Of a stretch of 39,238 nt of DNA, positions 28,392-37,739 are shown piece by piece. Each line of letters begins with the position of its first letter. Positions within the stretch are counted from its first letter, which is position 1. The notes under the pieces were generated by a model. It worked only from the letters and a program-made list of their open reading frames with translations. It had not been told where the DNA came from and searched no databases. Source of the DNA: an uncultured Prochlorococcus sp. (lineage in GTDB: Bacteria; Cyanobacteriota; Cyanobacteriia; PCC-6307; Cyanobiaceae); the NCBI GenBank assembly GCA_902538515.1, contig CACBFH010000007.1:1-39238 (forward strand), read 5' to 3'. The translations under genes and the position numbers were made by a program.

Positions 28392-29186
28392 ATGAGAATT
28401 CGTTCTTTCTTAGCTTTTGTTATTTCACTTTGTATAACTTTTGCTTTCGTACCTGATAAAACATTTGCTTTTTCTGAAAGAGGAAATGCACAATTCACAG
28501 ATGTCGTTAACACAGGAAAAGCTAATGACTGTCCTACATTAGACTCATCTCTTGTTGGAACAATATCCTTAGGAAATGGAGATAGCCTTAGAGGAATATG
28601 CATGCATCCCACAGAAGTTTATGTAAAAGTGCCAGGAACAAAAAGAAAAGCTGCAGAATTTGTTTCTACAAAAATTATTAGTCCTAGAAATAACACCACA
28701 GTGACAGAAGTTTATGGAGATATAGACTCAGGAACTTTCACCGAAAAAGGTGGTATTGATTTTCAACTTATAACTGTATTAACTCCTGGTGGCTTGGAAG
28801 TACCATTTGCATTTTCAGCAAAAGATCTTACAGCTGATTTACCTTCATCTATAGAGCCTGGTATTGAGGTTAGTGGTTCAACATTTACACCTAACTATAG
28901 AACTGGTGATTTTCTTGATCCTAAAGCAAGAGCTAAAAATACTGGTGTTGAATATGCTCAAGGTTTAGTTGCATTAGGAGGAGATGATGAAGAACTTGCC
29001 AAAGAAAATATTAAAGTTGATGTAAATGGTACTGGGGTTATTACTCTTTCAATCAATAATGTAGATTCTGACACAGATGAATTTACTGGTACTTTTGAAG
29101 CTATCCAACCTTCAGATACAGACATGGGATCAAAAGATCCACTTGATGTAAAAATAATTGGAGAGCTTTACGGAAGAAAGGCATAA
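28392..29186 (+). CDS. psbO: Photosystem II manganese-stabilising protein PsbO
   Basis: 264 residues from the ATG at 28392. The open frame extends to a GTG at 28347, but the ATG places the signal peptide correctly (MRIRSFLAFVISLCITFAF, cleavage near TFA). The mature part has the two cysteines in DCPTLD and RGICMHP that form the PsbO disulphide. It also has EKGGIDFQLITVLTPGGLEVPFAF-type strands and the C-terminal GELYGRKA. PsbO is the lumenal extrinsic subunit that stabilises the Mn4CaO5 cluster. It is followed by a strong terminator and so is probably transcribed alone. The leader from coaBC is 216 bases and could hold a promoter and a 21-codon upstream ORF. Confidence 0.97.
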   Translation: MRIRSFLAFVISLCITFAFVPDKTFAFSERGNAQFTDVVNTGKANDCPTLDSSLVGTISLGNGDSLRGICMHPTEVYVKVPGTKRKAAEFVSTKIISPRNNTTVTEVYGDIDSGTFTEKGGIDFQLITVLTPGGLEVPFAFSAKDLTADLPSSIEPGIEVSGSTFTPNYRTGDFLDPKARAKNTGVEYAQGLVALGGDDEELAKENIKVDVNGTGVITLSINNVDSDTDEFTGTFEAIQPSDTDMGSKDPLDVKIIGELYGRKA

Positions 29187-29201
29187 AACCTACTTAAGAG
29201 A

Positions 29202-29230
29202 AAAAGAGGGTTAAACCCCTCTTTTTTTTT
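29202..29230 (+). terminator. Rho-independent terminator of psbO
   Basis: AAAAGAGGG (29202-29210) pairs with CCCTCTTTT (29217-29225) around a TTAAAC loop, followed by an unbroken T run to 29230. It lies 16 bases after the psbO stop and 28 before the sat start. This is the expected position for terminating a highly expressed photosystem gene. Confidence 0.93.
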
Positions 29231-29257
29231 CAAAATTTTTCTTTATCAATTTAAAAA

Positions 29258-30433
29258 ATGGAATTACAACAAAAAACTAAAACAGATACTAATGGACTAA
29301 TACCGCCTTATGGAGGGGAACTAAAAAATTTAATTATCAAAGATAATAGCCTTAAAAATGATCTTATCTCTAAAGCTACTTATGAGTTTGAATGTAGCGA
29401 GAGAAATGCATGTGATGTAGAACTTTTGATGGTTGGTGCTTTTTCTCCTTTGGAAGGTTTTATGGATGAAAATAACTACAAATCAGTTATTAAAAATAAC
29501 AGAGAAACAGGCGGTTTACTTTTTGGCTTACCTATTGTCTTCGATTCAAATAACGAAAAAGTAAAAGCTGGAGAAACAATATTGCTTTCCTACAAAAACC
29601 AAAAAATTGCACTTTTGGAAGTAAGTTCTATTTGGGAGCCTGACAAATCTTTAGAAGCTGAACTTTGTTATGGCACCAATTCTTTAGATCATCCTGCTGT
29701 TAAGATGATTTTTAATGAGAGGGGAAGATTTTATTTAGGAGGGAAAATTTATGGTTTCGAACTACCAGTTAGAGAATTTCCCTGCAAAACCCCAGAAGAA
29801 GTTAGATCTACACTGCCATCAAATCATGATGTAGTTGCATTTCAATGCAGAAATCCAATTCATAGAGCACATTATGAGTTGTTTACTAATGCCTTACTCT
29901 CAGATAATGTTTCTTCTAAATCAGTGGTTTTAGTACATCCAACCTGTGGCCCAACTCAACAAGATGATATTCCTGGAAAAGTTAGATATTTGACCTATAA
30001 AGAATTAGAAGAGGAAATATCTGATGAAAGAATAAAATGGGCTTTTTTACCTTATTCAATGCATATGGCAGGGCCAAGAGAAGCTCTTCAACATATGATA
30101 ATCAGAAGAAATTACGGCTGTACCCATTTCATTATTGGTAGGGATATGGCTGGTTGTAAGTCATCATTAACTGGTGAAGATTTTTATGGCCCATATGACG
30201 CTCAGAATTTTGCTAATAGGTGTGCAGATGAATTGATGATGCAGACTGTTCCTTCAAAAAATTTAGTTTACACGAAGGAAAAAGGATACATAACTGCTGA
30301 AGAAGCTAAAGAATTTAATTATGAAATTATGAAACTTAGTGGTACTGAATTTAGAAAGAAATTGAGGAATGGCGAACCAATTCCTGAATGGTTTGCATTT
30401 AAAAGTGTAGTAGATGTTCTAAGACGCTCTTAA
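29258..30433 (+). CDS. sat: Sulfate adenylyltransferase (ATP sulfurylase)
   Basis: 391 residues from ATG, the single-subunit ATP sulfurylase type (Sat/MET3) that activates sulfate to APS for assimilation. The ATP site QCRNPIHRAHYELF and the phosphate-binding VHPTCGPTQQDD, followed by IIGRDMAGCKSSLTGEDFYGPYDAQ, are intact. The C-terminal LSGTEFRKKLRNGEPIPEWF is standard. There is no APS kinase domain. It follows the psbO terminator and precedes ftsH by 46 bases. Confidence 0.97.
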   Translation: MELQQKTKTDTNGLIPPYGGELKNLIIKDNSLKNDLISKATYEFECSERNACDVELLMVGAFSPLEGFMDENNYKSVIKNNRETGGLLFGLPIVFDSNNEKVKAGETILLSYKNQKIALLEVSSIWEPDKSLEAELCYGTNSLDHPAVKMIFNERGRFYLGGKIYGFELPVREFPCKTPEEVRSTLPSNHDVVAFQCRNPIHRAHYELFTNALLSDNVSSKSVVLVHPTCGPTQQDDIPGKVRYLTYKELEEEISDERIKWAFLPYSMHMAGPREALQHMIIRRNYGCTHFIIGRDMAGCKSSLTGEDFYGPYDAQNFANRCADELMMQTVPSKNLVYTKEKGYITAEEAKEFNYEIMKLSGTEFRKKLRNGEPIPEWFAFKSVVDVLRRS

Positions 30434-30479
30434 TATTGTTTTATTAATAGTATTATAGATTTATTAAAGATTTTTTATC

Positions 30480-32333
30480 GTGAACAAACGTTGGAGAAAC
30501 GTAGGACTTTATGTCCTAGCTGCTATTACTGTAATTTTCATTGGTACTTCTGTTTTTGATAAACCTAGTACTGAAAGTTCCACAAAGACCTTGAGATATA
30601 GTGATTTTATAGAGGCGGTACAAGATAAAGAAATCAGTAGAGTCCTAATATCTCCAGATAATGCCACAGCTCAAGTTGTTGAAAATGATGGGAGTAGGTC
30701 TGAGGTCAACTTAGCTCCTGACAAAGATTTATTAAAAATACTTACTGAGAATAATGTAGATATAGCTGTAACCCCTACAAAACTAGCCAATCCATGGCAA
30801 CAGGCTTTAAGTAGTTTGATTTTCCCAGTACTTTTAATTGGAGGACTATTTTTTCTTTTCAGAAGATCTCAAAGCGGAAATCCTGGAGGTGGTAATCCTG
30901 CCATGAGTTTCGGTAAGAGTAAAGCCAGACTACAAATGGAACCTTCTACACAGGTAACCTTCTCAGATGTTGCTGGTGTAGAGGGTGCAAAATTAGAACT
31001 TACTGAAGTTGTAGATTTTCTTAAAAGCCCAGATAGATTTACTGCAGTAGGAGCAAAAATTCCAAAAGGAGTACTTCTTGTTGGTCCTCCTGGCACAGGA
31101 AAAACATTATTAGCAAAAGCTGTGGCAGGAGAAGCGGGTGTTCCTTTTTTCTCAATATCAGGTTCAGAATTTGTAGAAATGTTTGTTGGAGTTGGTGCTA
31201 GCAGAGTTAGAGATCTTTTTGAGCAAGCTAAAAAAAATGCTCCTTGTATTGTATTCATTGACGAAATAGATGCTGTTGGAAGACAAAGAGGTGCTGGTAT
31301 GGGTGGAGGAAATGATGAAAGAGAACAAACGTTAAATCAACTTCTAACTGAAATGGATGGTTTCGAAGGTAATTCAGGAATAATAATAGTAGCTGCGACA
31401 AACAGACCTGATGTCTTAGATTCAGCTCTAATGCGTCCTGGAAGATTTGATAGACAGGTAACAGTTGACAGACCAGACTACGCTGGAAGATTACAAATTT
31501 TAAATGTTCATGCGAAAGATAAAACTCTTTCAAAAGATGTTGACTTAGACAAAGTTGCTAGAAGAACACCAGGTTTTACTGGTGCAGATTTAGCTAATCT
31601 TTTAAATGAAGCAGCAATATTAGCAGCTAGAAAAGATTTAGATAAAGTAAGTAATGATGAAGTCGGTGATGCTATCGAAAGAGTTATGGCTGGTCCAGAA
31701 AAGAAAGATAGAGTTATTAGTGACAAGAAAAAAGAATTAGTTGCTTATCACGAAGCTGGACATGCACTCGTAGGTGCATTAATGCCTGATTATGATCCTG
31801 TAGCAAAAGTTTCAATAATTCCTAGAGGTCAAGCTGGAGGTTTAACCTTCTTTACTCCAAGTGAAGAAAGAATGGAATCAGGTCTTTACTCTCGTTCTTA
31901 CCTTCAAAATCAAATGGCTGTAGCACTTGGTGGAAGGGTTGCTGAAGAGATTGTATATGGAGAAGAAGAGGTAACAACTGGAGCTTCAAATGATTTACAA
32001 CAAGTTGCCAATGTAGCAAGACAAATGATCACTAAATTTGGCATGAGTGACAAAATAGGTCCAGTTGCTCTAGGTCAATCCCAAGGTGGAATGTTTCTAG
32101 GAAGAGATATGAGCTCTACAAGAGATTTCTCTGAAGACACGGCCGCAACAATTGATGTAGAGGTCTCAGAACTTGTTGATGTTGCCTATAAAAGAGCTAC
32201 AAAAGTTTTATCAGATAACAGAACAGTTCTAGACGAAATGGCTCAAATGCTAATTGAAATGGAAACTATAGATACTGAAGATATTCAAAATTTGCTTAAC
32301 CGCTCAGAAGTTAAAGTCGCAAACTATATTTAA
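30480..32333 (+). CDS. ftsH: ATP-dependent zinc metalloprotease FtsH
   Basis: 617 residues from a GTG at 30480. Two N-terminal membrane helices (about 9-26 and 111-127) flank a short lumenal/periplasmic domain. The AAA ATPase has Walker A GPPGTGKT (202-209), Walker [13 protein letters not shown] and the second region of homology ending ATNRPDVLD...RPGRFDR. The zinc site HEAGH is at 424-428. Cyanobacterial FtsH paralogues form hexamers that degrade damaged D1 in the photosystem II repair cycle, and this full-length, strongly conserved copy could be one of them. Which paralogue it is cannot be decided from sequence alone here. The KDPG-aldolase-like gene starts 21 bases after its stop. Confidence 0.98.
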   Translation: MNKRWRNVGLYVLAAITVIFIGTSVFDKPSTESSTKTLRYSDFIEAVQDKEISRVLISPDNATAQVVENDGSRSEVNLAPDKDLLKILTENNVDIAVTPTKLANPWQQALSSLIFPVLLIGGLFFLFRRSQSGNPGGGNPAMSFGKSKARLQMEPSTQVTFSDVAGVEGAKLELTEVVDFLKSPDRFTAVGAKIPKGVLLVGPPGTGKTLLAKAVAGEAGVPFFSISGSEFVEMFVGVGASRVRDLFEQAKKNAPCIVFIDEIDAVGRQRGAGMGGGNDEREQTLNQLLTEMDGFEGNSGIIIVAATNRPDVLDSALMRPGRFDRQVTVDRPDYAGRLQILNVHAKDKTLSKDVDLDKVARRTPGFTGADLANLLNEAAILAARKDLDKVSNDEVGDAIERVMAGPEKKDRVISDKKKELVAYHEAGHALVGALMPDYDPVAKVSIIPRGQAGGLTFFTPSEERMESGLYSRSYLQNQMAVALGGRVAEEIVYGEEEVTTGASNDLQQVANVARQMITKFGMSDKIGPVALGQSQGGMFLGRDMSSTRDFSEDTAATIDVEVSELVDVAYKRATKVLSDNRTVLDEMAQMLIEMETIDTEDIQNLLNRSEVKVANYI

Positions 32334-32354
32334 TCGCGAAAGTTTAAATTTTTA

Positions 32355-32981
32355 ATGAATAATAAAGAAGATTCTTTTTCGGAGTTCCTGAAAACTGAGT
32401 CTTTTTTTTTACTTATAAAACCTGAGGATAATATTTACTCAAATACCTCTATAAGAAATTCATTTTTTGAAGAATTAGAATACTTAGTAAAATTAGGATT
32501 AAAGAATATTGAAATAAGTTGGTCTAACAACGAAAATTGGTTCGATTTTGTATCCGATATTAAAATTAAATATCCAAGAATTAATTTAGGCTCCGCCTCC
32601 ATAGTTAATAAGCAATCAATAGAAGATTCTTTAAAAATTGGATTAAATTTTTCGATGATGAAATTTTGGGATAAAGATCTTTTCAATTATGCGCAGTCAA
32701 AAAGTTATTTATTAATTCCTGGAATTAATAATTTAAAAGATCTTAAGGAAGCGATAGATTTAAATTGCAAAATTATCAAAATTTACCCAATAAACAGTAA
32801 AAATAGTTCGATAGATATACTCAACTATACAAATATTGATTTCATTGCTGCTGGAGGACTATCAATCAATGATTTAAAAACTTATAAATCTTTAGGGTAT
32901 AAAGCAGTCGTAATTGGAGATAAAGCTATCAAAAATAAAAAATTTGATCCAAAAATATTTGAATGGCTCAAAAATAATTAA
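32355..32981 (+). CDS. KDPG-aldolase-like protein (Eda fold, divergent)
   Basis: 208 residues from ATG, a class I aldolase-like TIM barrel resembling Eda (2-keto-3-deoxy-6-phosphogluconate aldolase). Retained features are the strand-2 Glu (NIEISW), the Schiff-base lysine context (IIKIYPINS, like KFFPAE in E. coli), PGI(N/S) and AAGGLSINDL for phosphate binding. The TLRT arginine of classic Eda is replaced by SWSN. The protein is very Asn/Lys/Ile-rich, as expected at this base composition. Either an Entner-Doudoroff aldolase or a relative with another substrate is possible. It lies 21 bases after ftsH, on the same strand. Confidence 0.78.
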   Translation: MNNKEDSFSEFLKTESFFLLIKPEDNIYSNTSIRNSFFEELEYLVKLGLKNIEISWSNNENWFDFVSDIKIKYPRINLGSASIVNKQSIEDSLKIGLNFSMMKFWDKDLFNYAQSKSYLLIPGINNLKDLKEAIDLNCKIIKIYPINSKNSSIDILNYTNIDFIAAGGLSINDLKTYKSLGYKAVVIGDKAIKNKKFDPKIFEWLKNN

Positions 32982-33015
32982 ATCAAAGATAAATATAATT
33001 TATTCAAGAAAAATA

Positions 33016-34113
33016 CTACTTATTTATTAAGTCACATTGAGCATGATTTAGAAGCAAATGATCAGCAAGTACTAGAGCTACCATAGCATCAACCATGGGA
33101 ACTGCTCTTGGTAGAACGCATGGATCGTGCCTCCCTTTTGCTTTCATAAGTACTTCTTTACCTTCAGCATTTACTGTTTTCTGTTCTTTCCCGATGGTTG
33201 CTGTAGGTTTAAAAGCTATCTTCATCTCGATATTTTCACCATTACTTATTCCGCCCTGTATACCTCCTGAATTGTTTGATGTTGTTCTTAACTTACTAAT
33301 ATCATCAGACTTGATGAATGCATCATTATGTTCGCTTCCTTTTAAATAAGTTCCAGAGAAACCTGAACCTATTTCAAAGCCTTTCGTGGCAGGCAAAGAC
33401 ATCAAAGCCTTTGCTAAATCAGCTTCTAATTTATCAAAAACTGGCATTCCAAGACCCGAGGGAACATTCCTTACTAGACATTCAATAACACCGCCGCAAG
33501 AGTCTCCTTGACGCTTTAATTCCTTAATTCTCTCGATCATTTCTGTTGATACCTTTTCATCTGGACATCTAACAATATTAGAATCTATTTGTTTGAGAGA
33601 AATCTTCTCTTTATTTATATCAGAATCAATATCATGTATACGCTTTACCCAAGATAGTATTTCAGTGTTACAGTAGGTTTTTAATAATTGTTTTGCCACA
33701 GCACCAGCAGCTACTCTCCCAATTGTTTCTCTAGCAGAGGCTCTTCCACCGCCAGAACTTGCCTGAATTCCATATTTCAGATGATATGTACCATCTGCAT
33801 GAGAAGGCCTAAATACTTGTTCCAAATTATCATAGTCTCCTGGTCTTTGATCCTTGTTTCTTACCAACATCGCTATTGGAGTTCCAAGTGTGAACCCTTC
33901 CTTTATCCCACTTAATATTTCAATTTTATCTTCTTCATTTCTGGGCGTTGTAATGTCACTTTGGCCAGGCCTTCGCCTATCTAATTCATTTTGTATCAGA
34001 TTTATATCTACTTTTAACTTAGGGGGACATCCATCAAGGATAACTCCTACTGCACCACCATGTGATTCTCCAAAAGTACTAACACGAAAAATTTTTCCAA
34101 AACTACTACTCAT
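33016..34113 (-). CDS. aroC: Chorismate synthase
   Basis: 365 residues from ATG. It uses reduced FMN to turn 5-enolpyruvylshikimate-3-phosphate into chorismate, the last shared step to aromatic amino acids and quinones. The N-terminus [15 protein letters not shown], the [16 protein letters not shown] block, [22 protein letters not shown] and the C-terminal [17 protein letters not shown] are all family signatures with the FMN/EPSP residues. It lies downstream of psbA but behind that gene's terminator, so it has its own promoter in 34114-34172. Confidence 0.98.
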   Translation of the reverse strand: MSSSFGKIFRVSTFGESHGGAVGVILDGCPPKLKVDINLIQNELDRRRPGQSDITTPRNEEDKIEILSGIKEGFTLGTPIAMLVRNKDQRPGDYDNLEQVFRPSHADGTYHLKYGIQASSGGGRASARETIGRVAAGAVAKQLLKTYCNTEILSWVKRIHDIDSDINKEKISLKQIDSNIVRCPDEKVSTEMIERIKELKRQGDSCGGVIECLVRNVPSGLGMPVFDKLEADLAKALMSLPATKGFEIGSGFSGTYLKGSEHNDAFIKSDDISKLRTTSNNSGGIQGGISNGENIEMKIAFKPTATIGKEQKTVNAEGKEVLMKAKGRHDPCVLPRAVPMVDAMVALVLADHLLLNHAQCDLINK

Positions 34114-34172
34114 AGAAATATCAAATGTTTTATCTATATATAAACATTATATGAAACCAATTGAAAATTAAA

Positions 34173-34200
34173 CAAAAAAAAGCCCCCAAAAAGGGGGCTT
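34173..34200 (-). terminator. Rho-independent terminator of psbA
   Basis: AAGCCCCC (34180-34187) and GGGGGCTT (34193-34200) form a perfect 8-bp GC-rich stem around a 5-base loop. On the reverse strand it is followed by a run of seven T (34179-34173). It sits 21 bases beyond the psbA stop and separates psbA from aroC. It is among the most GC-rich short motifs in the window. Confidence 0.96.
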
Positions 34201-34221
34201 GTAAATTTAAGAACTTTAAGC

Positions 34222-35304
34222 TTAACCGATAGCTGGAGCTGAAAGAGCTACTGTTGTAGACTCAGCTGCTGCTAGATCAAGTGGGAAGTTGTGAGCGTTA
34301 CGCTCGTGCATTACTTCCATACCTAGGTTTGCTCTGTTAAGAACGTCACCCCATGTAGGAACAATCTTACCGTTTGCATCAACAACTGACTGGTTGAAGT
34401 TGAAACCGTTAAGGTTGAATGCCATTGTGCAGATACCCATTGAAGTTAACCATACACAAACAACTGGGAATACAGCTAGGAAGAAGTGAAGACTTCTGCT
34501 GTTGTTGAATGAAGCATATTGGAAGATCAAACGACCGAAGTAGCCATGAGCTGCAACGATGTTATATGTTTCTTCTTCTTGTCCGAACTTGTAACCATAG
34601 TTCTGAGACTCTGTCTCAGTTGTTTCTCTGATTAGAGATGAAGTAACAAGTGAACCGTGCATAGCTGAGAATAAAGATCCTCCGAACATACCAGCAACAC
34701 CAGCCATGTGGAATGGGTGCATAAGAATGTTGTGCTCTGCCTGGAAAACAAACATGAAGTTGAATGTTCCAGAGATACCTAGAGGCATTCCGTCAGAGAA
34801 TGAACCTTGACCGAATGGGTATACAAGAAATACTGCGAAAGCTGCTGAAACTGGTGCAGAGTATGCAACACAGATCCAAGGACGCATACCTAAACGGTAT
34901 GAAAGCTCCCACTGTCTTCCCATGTATGCTGAGATACCGATTAGGAAGTGGAAAATTACAAGCTGGTAAGGACCACCGTTGTATAACCACTCATCTACAG
35001 TAGCTGCTTCCCAAATTGGGTAGAAGTGTAGACCAATAGCGTTAGATGAAGGAACAACTGCACCTGAGATGATGTTGTTTCCGTATAGGAATGAACCAGC
35101 AACTGGCTCTCTAATTCCGTCGATGTCTACTGGTGGTGCTGCGATGAATGCAACGATGAAGCAAGCCGCTGCTGTAAGTAGGCATGGAATCATTAAGACG
35201 CCGAACCAACCAACATAAATTCTGTTGTTAGTTGATGTTACCCACTCACAAAACTGTGGCCAACCTTTTAACAGCGAAGAACGCTGCTGCTGAATAGTTG
35301 TCAT
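34222..35304 (-). CDS. psbA: Photosystem II D1 protein
   Basis: 360 residues from ATG. D1 has five membrane helices and binds the primary donors, QB and the Mn cluster. Landmarks are [10 protein letters not shown], the conserved [17 protein letters not shown] loop, the [15 protein letters not shown] histidine region and the C-terminal HNFPLDLA followed by a 15-residue extension that CtpA removes. The residue equivalent to D1-130 is Gln (GRQWELS; Q131 here because the N-terminus is one residue longer), as in low-light-type D1. Codon use is visibly richer in C/G third bases than in neighbouring genes, as expected for a very highly expressed gene. A strong terminator follows it. The leader has two hairpins. 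Confidence 0.99.
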   Translation of the reverse strand: MTTIQQQRSSLLKGWPQFCEWVTSTNNRIYVGWFGVLMIPCLLTAAACFIVAFIAAPPVDIDGIREPVAGSFLYGNNIISGAVVPSSNAIGLHFYPIWEAATVDEWLYNGGPYQLVIFHFLIGISAYMGRQWELSYRLGMRPWICVAYSAPVSAAFAVFLVYPFGQGSFSDGMPLGISGTFNFMFVFQAEHNILMHPFHMAGVAGMFGGSLFSAMHGSLVTSSLIRETTETESQNYGYKFGQEEETYNIVAAHGYFGRLIFQYASFNNSRSLHFFLAVFPVVCVWLTSMGICTMAFNLNGFNFNQSVVDANGKIVPTWGDVLNRANLGMEVMHERNAHNFPLDLAAAESTTVALSAPAIG

Positions 35305-35378
35305 GAGTTCGTAAAGTATGTCTCTAAATTGAGACGTGTAAATAAAAACGGAAAATAAATTCCGCTTCGAAGATTTTA
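35305..35378 (-). promoter_or_regulatory. Putative psbA core promoter and structured leader
   Basis: On the reverse strand a TAAAAT (35378-35373) could be a -10 element. A start near 35366 would put the transcript's first bases at a hairpin, CGGAA/TTCCG (35364-35349), followed by a second hairpin, GTCTC/GAGAC (35335-35320), before the ATG at 35304. There is no evident Shine-Dalgarno sequence, so leader structure may set translation. The -10 assignment is a by-eye guess. The hairpins are directly visible. Confidence 0.4.
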
Positions 35379-35492
35379 GACCAAAATCGCTAAAAATGTG
35401 TAAATTATTTTCTGTAGGTAAAGTTATTTTTGCGAAATACTAAGAAAAGAGGCTTTGTGTCTTAATATTTTCTTTGTAATTGGTGATTAAAC

Positions 35493-35621
35493 TTGGTAAT
35501 AATCGAATGGCTTCTTAACGGAAAAAGATCGAAAGAGGTAGTTTCCTTAAAAGAGGCTAGGTTTAGAAGACTGCAATTAGAGGGTTTTGGAGCTGTTATC
35601 TATTGGAGCGAAAGAATTTAG
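35493..35621 (+). CDS. Probable 42-residue small protein upstream of psbA
   Basis: A TTG-initiated frame of 42 residues in the only gene-free gap over 300 bases (35305-35738). It reads MVIIEWLLNGKRSKEVVS, then LKEARFRRLQLEGFGAVIYW and SERI, bounded upstream by an in-frame TGA. The composition (Arg, Glu, Gly, Trp; use of GAG, AGG, CTG) is unlike random AT-rich spacer, and the string of charged and aromatic residues reads like a real small domain. It is transcribed away from psbA and towards the stop of the aspartoacylase family gene. I do not recognise the family, and the start codon is not certain. The rest of the gap is AT-rich and shows only the psbA leader hairpins. Confidence 0.6.
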   Translation: MVIIEWLLNGKRSKEVVSLKEARFRRLQLEGFGAVIYWSERI

Positions 35622-35738
35622 GTTTTTAAGGTTTAAGAGTTAGTAAAAAAAATTAAAGTATTGAACATTAAATAAACTTATCTATTAGATAAAAAATCCT
35701 TATTAGTTTTCAATGATTTATTGTTCCGGTTTCTTAAT

Positions 35739-36644
35739 TTAAAGACTTTCAAAATCTTGAACCCATTGTTTTTTGGAACAAATAACTTCTTTTATTGTGT
35801 AACTCATGGCAATATTTTTTTCCTTATAAGCAACTTCTCCAATAAAAACAGGCCAAATCAATTGGTCTCCGTCATATTTGTGAACTATTCCTTGGCTATC
35901 AAGAAATAATGGATCTCCTTTTTTAATCATTTTCCAATCTTGATTTATTCTCTCAGGATGAATTAGGCCATCAATATCTCCTTTTTTATCTCTTGGATAA
36001 TCTATGCTTCCTTTATGAACATAAACAACCAATTCCTTTGGGAGTTGTATAAGGTTATTTTTTAATTTATCTATCTCTTCCCTTAGGGAGCTAATTATTA
36101 GAGAGAATCTATCTATGATTTTTGGATCATAAAAATTTTGTGCTACAGCTCCTATTTCAATAACTAGACCACATGGCCAAGCTTCTACAAGAAAGCCAGT
36201 TTGAGCTTTATCTTTTTCGTGCAAATAAATAGGCAATCCAAATTTGTTCTGCAGTAACGCAGCTAAACAAAAATCTTTGAATCTCCTCCCATACAAAACA
36301 ATACTAGTTCCCATATTTGCAGTAGTAGTATGCAAATCGATTACAATTTGACAAGGTTTAGATCCGTCAATTCCAAATTCATCTAACAAAAAATTGGCTC
36401 TATTTGTTTCATAAAAGCTATTCTTTTGTTGATCACAATTCTCACTTTCTTTAAAAGATCTATTTAAATCTACATCTATATATCTACACCCTTTTTCATA
36501 GGCAACAGGATTACCTATGATGTATTCATACTCAATACCATGTTTTAAACTATTTTCCTCTCTATTAAATTGTTTAACCGCCCAAACAGGATTAATTTCA
36601 TTACCATGAGTGCCTGAAACGATAAGTATTCTTTGAACAGTCAT
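35739..36644 (-). CDS. Aspartoacylase / succinylglutamate desuccinylase family metalloenzyme
   Basis: 301 residues from ATG. A zinc carboxypeptidase-like fold of the AspA/AstE family. The zinc ligands H13 and E16 are in GTHGNE, H105 is in VIDLHTTT, and the catalytic Glu is E163 in VIEIG. DLNRSF (residues 59-64) contains the substrate-binding Asn-Arg pair. This places it with aspartoacylases, which cleave N-acyl amino acids such as N-acetylaspartate. Its natural substrate in cyanobacteria is not known to me. It lies upstream of psbA on the same strand, across a 434-base gap, and diverges from the GST-like gene. Confidence 0.88.
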   Translation of the reverse strand: MTVQRILIVSGTHGNEINPVWAVKQFNREENSLKHGIEYEYIIGNPVAYEKGCRYIDVDLNRSFKESENCDQQKNSFYETNRANFLLDEFGIDGSKPCQIVIDLHTTTANMGTSIVLYGRRFKDFCLAALLQNKFGLPIYLHEKDKAQTGFLVEAWPCGLVIEIGAVAQNFYDPKIIDRFSLIISSLREEIDKLKNNLIQLPKELVVYVHKGSIDYPRDKKGDIDGLIHPERINQDWKMIKKGDPLFLDSQGIVHKYDGDQLIWPVFIGEVAYKEKNIAMSYTIKEVICSKKQWVQDFESL

Positions 36645-36667
36645 TTTTTCTTTAAAAATAAAATTTT

Positions 36668-37612
36668 ATGCAAAATAGACACTTTATTAAGGCCTCCAAA
36701 AAATTCTGGTTTTGGTTTTGGACTCAACTAATGAATGGCTTTGCGCCATCAGATTTACATGGTAATTATATAAGGCCCAAAGGTATAACAATTGATAGTG
36801 AATACGATATTAATAATGAGCATGGGCAAATTTATTTGTTAGTAGGCAATTCTTGTCCATGGTGTCAAAGAACTTTACTCGTCCACGAAATAAAACATTT
36901 ATCAAAAAAAGTTAAGGTTATTTTTTTAAAAGCAGATGTTGAGCATGGCGAATGGATCTTCAATACAAGTATTAAAGGATATATAAGACTTTCAGACCTT
37001 TATAAAAATGCTAATGAAAAGATTATTTTTAGAGCGACATTACCTCTTTTAATTAGTTTTGTAAAAGATGAAGTAAATATTTTGTCTAATGAAAGTTCAC
37101 AGATTATAAGGCTGCTCAATTCAATAAAAAATGAATCGAAATATAAGACATTAAGCATTAAAAATTGTAATCAAAAATTTTTAGATTTAATTAATAACAG
37201 CATTAATGATGGCGTATATAAATGTGGTTTCGCCAGAAACCAGTCAGCTTACGAAAAAGCAAGTCAAAATCTTTTCACGGCTATAAATGAAGTTGAAAAT
37301 TTACTAGAGAAAAACAAAGGGGACTGGATATTTGGAGAAGAGTTAACCTACGCAGATATTTACCTTTTTCCAACTCTTATAAGGTGGGAATTGATATATA
37401 GCAAACTTTTCAAATGTACTGAACAAGAACTTTCAAGTTTCGAAAAGATTATTGAATGGAGATTGAAATTCTTTAACTTATCTAACGTAAATAGGACATG
37501 CTTCGACGATGAATGGAAAAAAGATTACTACAAAGCTTTATTCCCTTTAAACCCAAATCAACTAATCCCAGTTTTACCATCGTTAGATGAAATAATGAGA
37601 TTAAAGTCCTAA
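36668..37612 (+). CDS. Glutathione S-transferase-like protein (omega/Xi type)
   Basis: 314 residues from ATG. The N-terminal thioredoxin-like part has YLLVGNSCPWCQRTLLVHEIKHL with the pair Cys63/Cys66. The C-terminal all-helical part has GDWIFGEELTYADIYLFPTLIRWE, the GST N-capping-type motif, and FDDEWKKDYYKALFPLNP-type family residues. The length and CPWC motif fit glutathionyl-hydroquinone reductase-like (Xi/omega) GSTs, which reduce glutathionylated quinones. The substrate is inferred from the family. It diverges from the aspartoacylase family gene with a 23-base gap. Confidence 0.86.
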   Translation: MQNRHFIKASKKFWFWFWTQLMNGFAPSDLHGNYIRPKGITIDSEYDINNEHGQIYLLVGNSCPWCQRTLLVHEIKHLSKKVKVIFLKADVEHGEWIFNTSIKGYIRLSDLYKNANEKIIFRATLPLLISFVKDEVNILSNESSQIIRLLNSIKNESKYKTLSIKNCNQKFLDLINNSINDGVYKCGFARNQSAYEKASQNLFTAINEVENLLEKNKGDWIFGEELTYADIYLFPTLIRWELIYSKLFKCTEQELSSFEKIIEWRLKFFNLSNVNRTCFDDEWKKDYYKALFPLNPNQLIPVLPSLDEIMRLKS

Positions 37613-37739
37613 AAAATACATTAATTAATTTAGAAAAAAAAATGATGTTGTAATGAACACTTATTTAGTTCACAGATAATGCAATTTCATTAGAAATTAA
37701 CTATGTTGTGTATGTCTACTAAAGTACGAAAAGCTTAAA

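Noticed and set aside
30869-31726. Three long reverse-strand ORFs (72-129 codons) inside ftsH
   Set aside because: They are shadows of the strongly conserved ftsH frame, with low-complexity translations and no family resemblance.
34764-35003. Plus-strand ORF and second reverse-strand ORF inside psbA
   Set aside because: Both overlap the invariant D1 coding sequence in other frames and show no independent coding signal.
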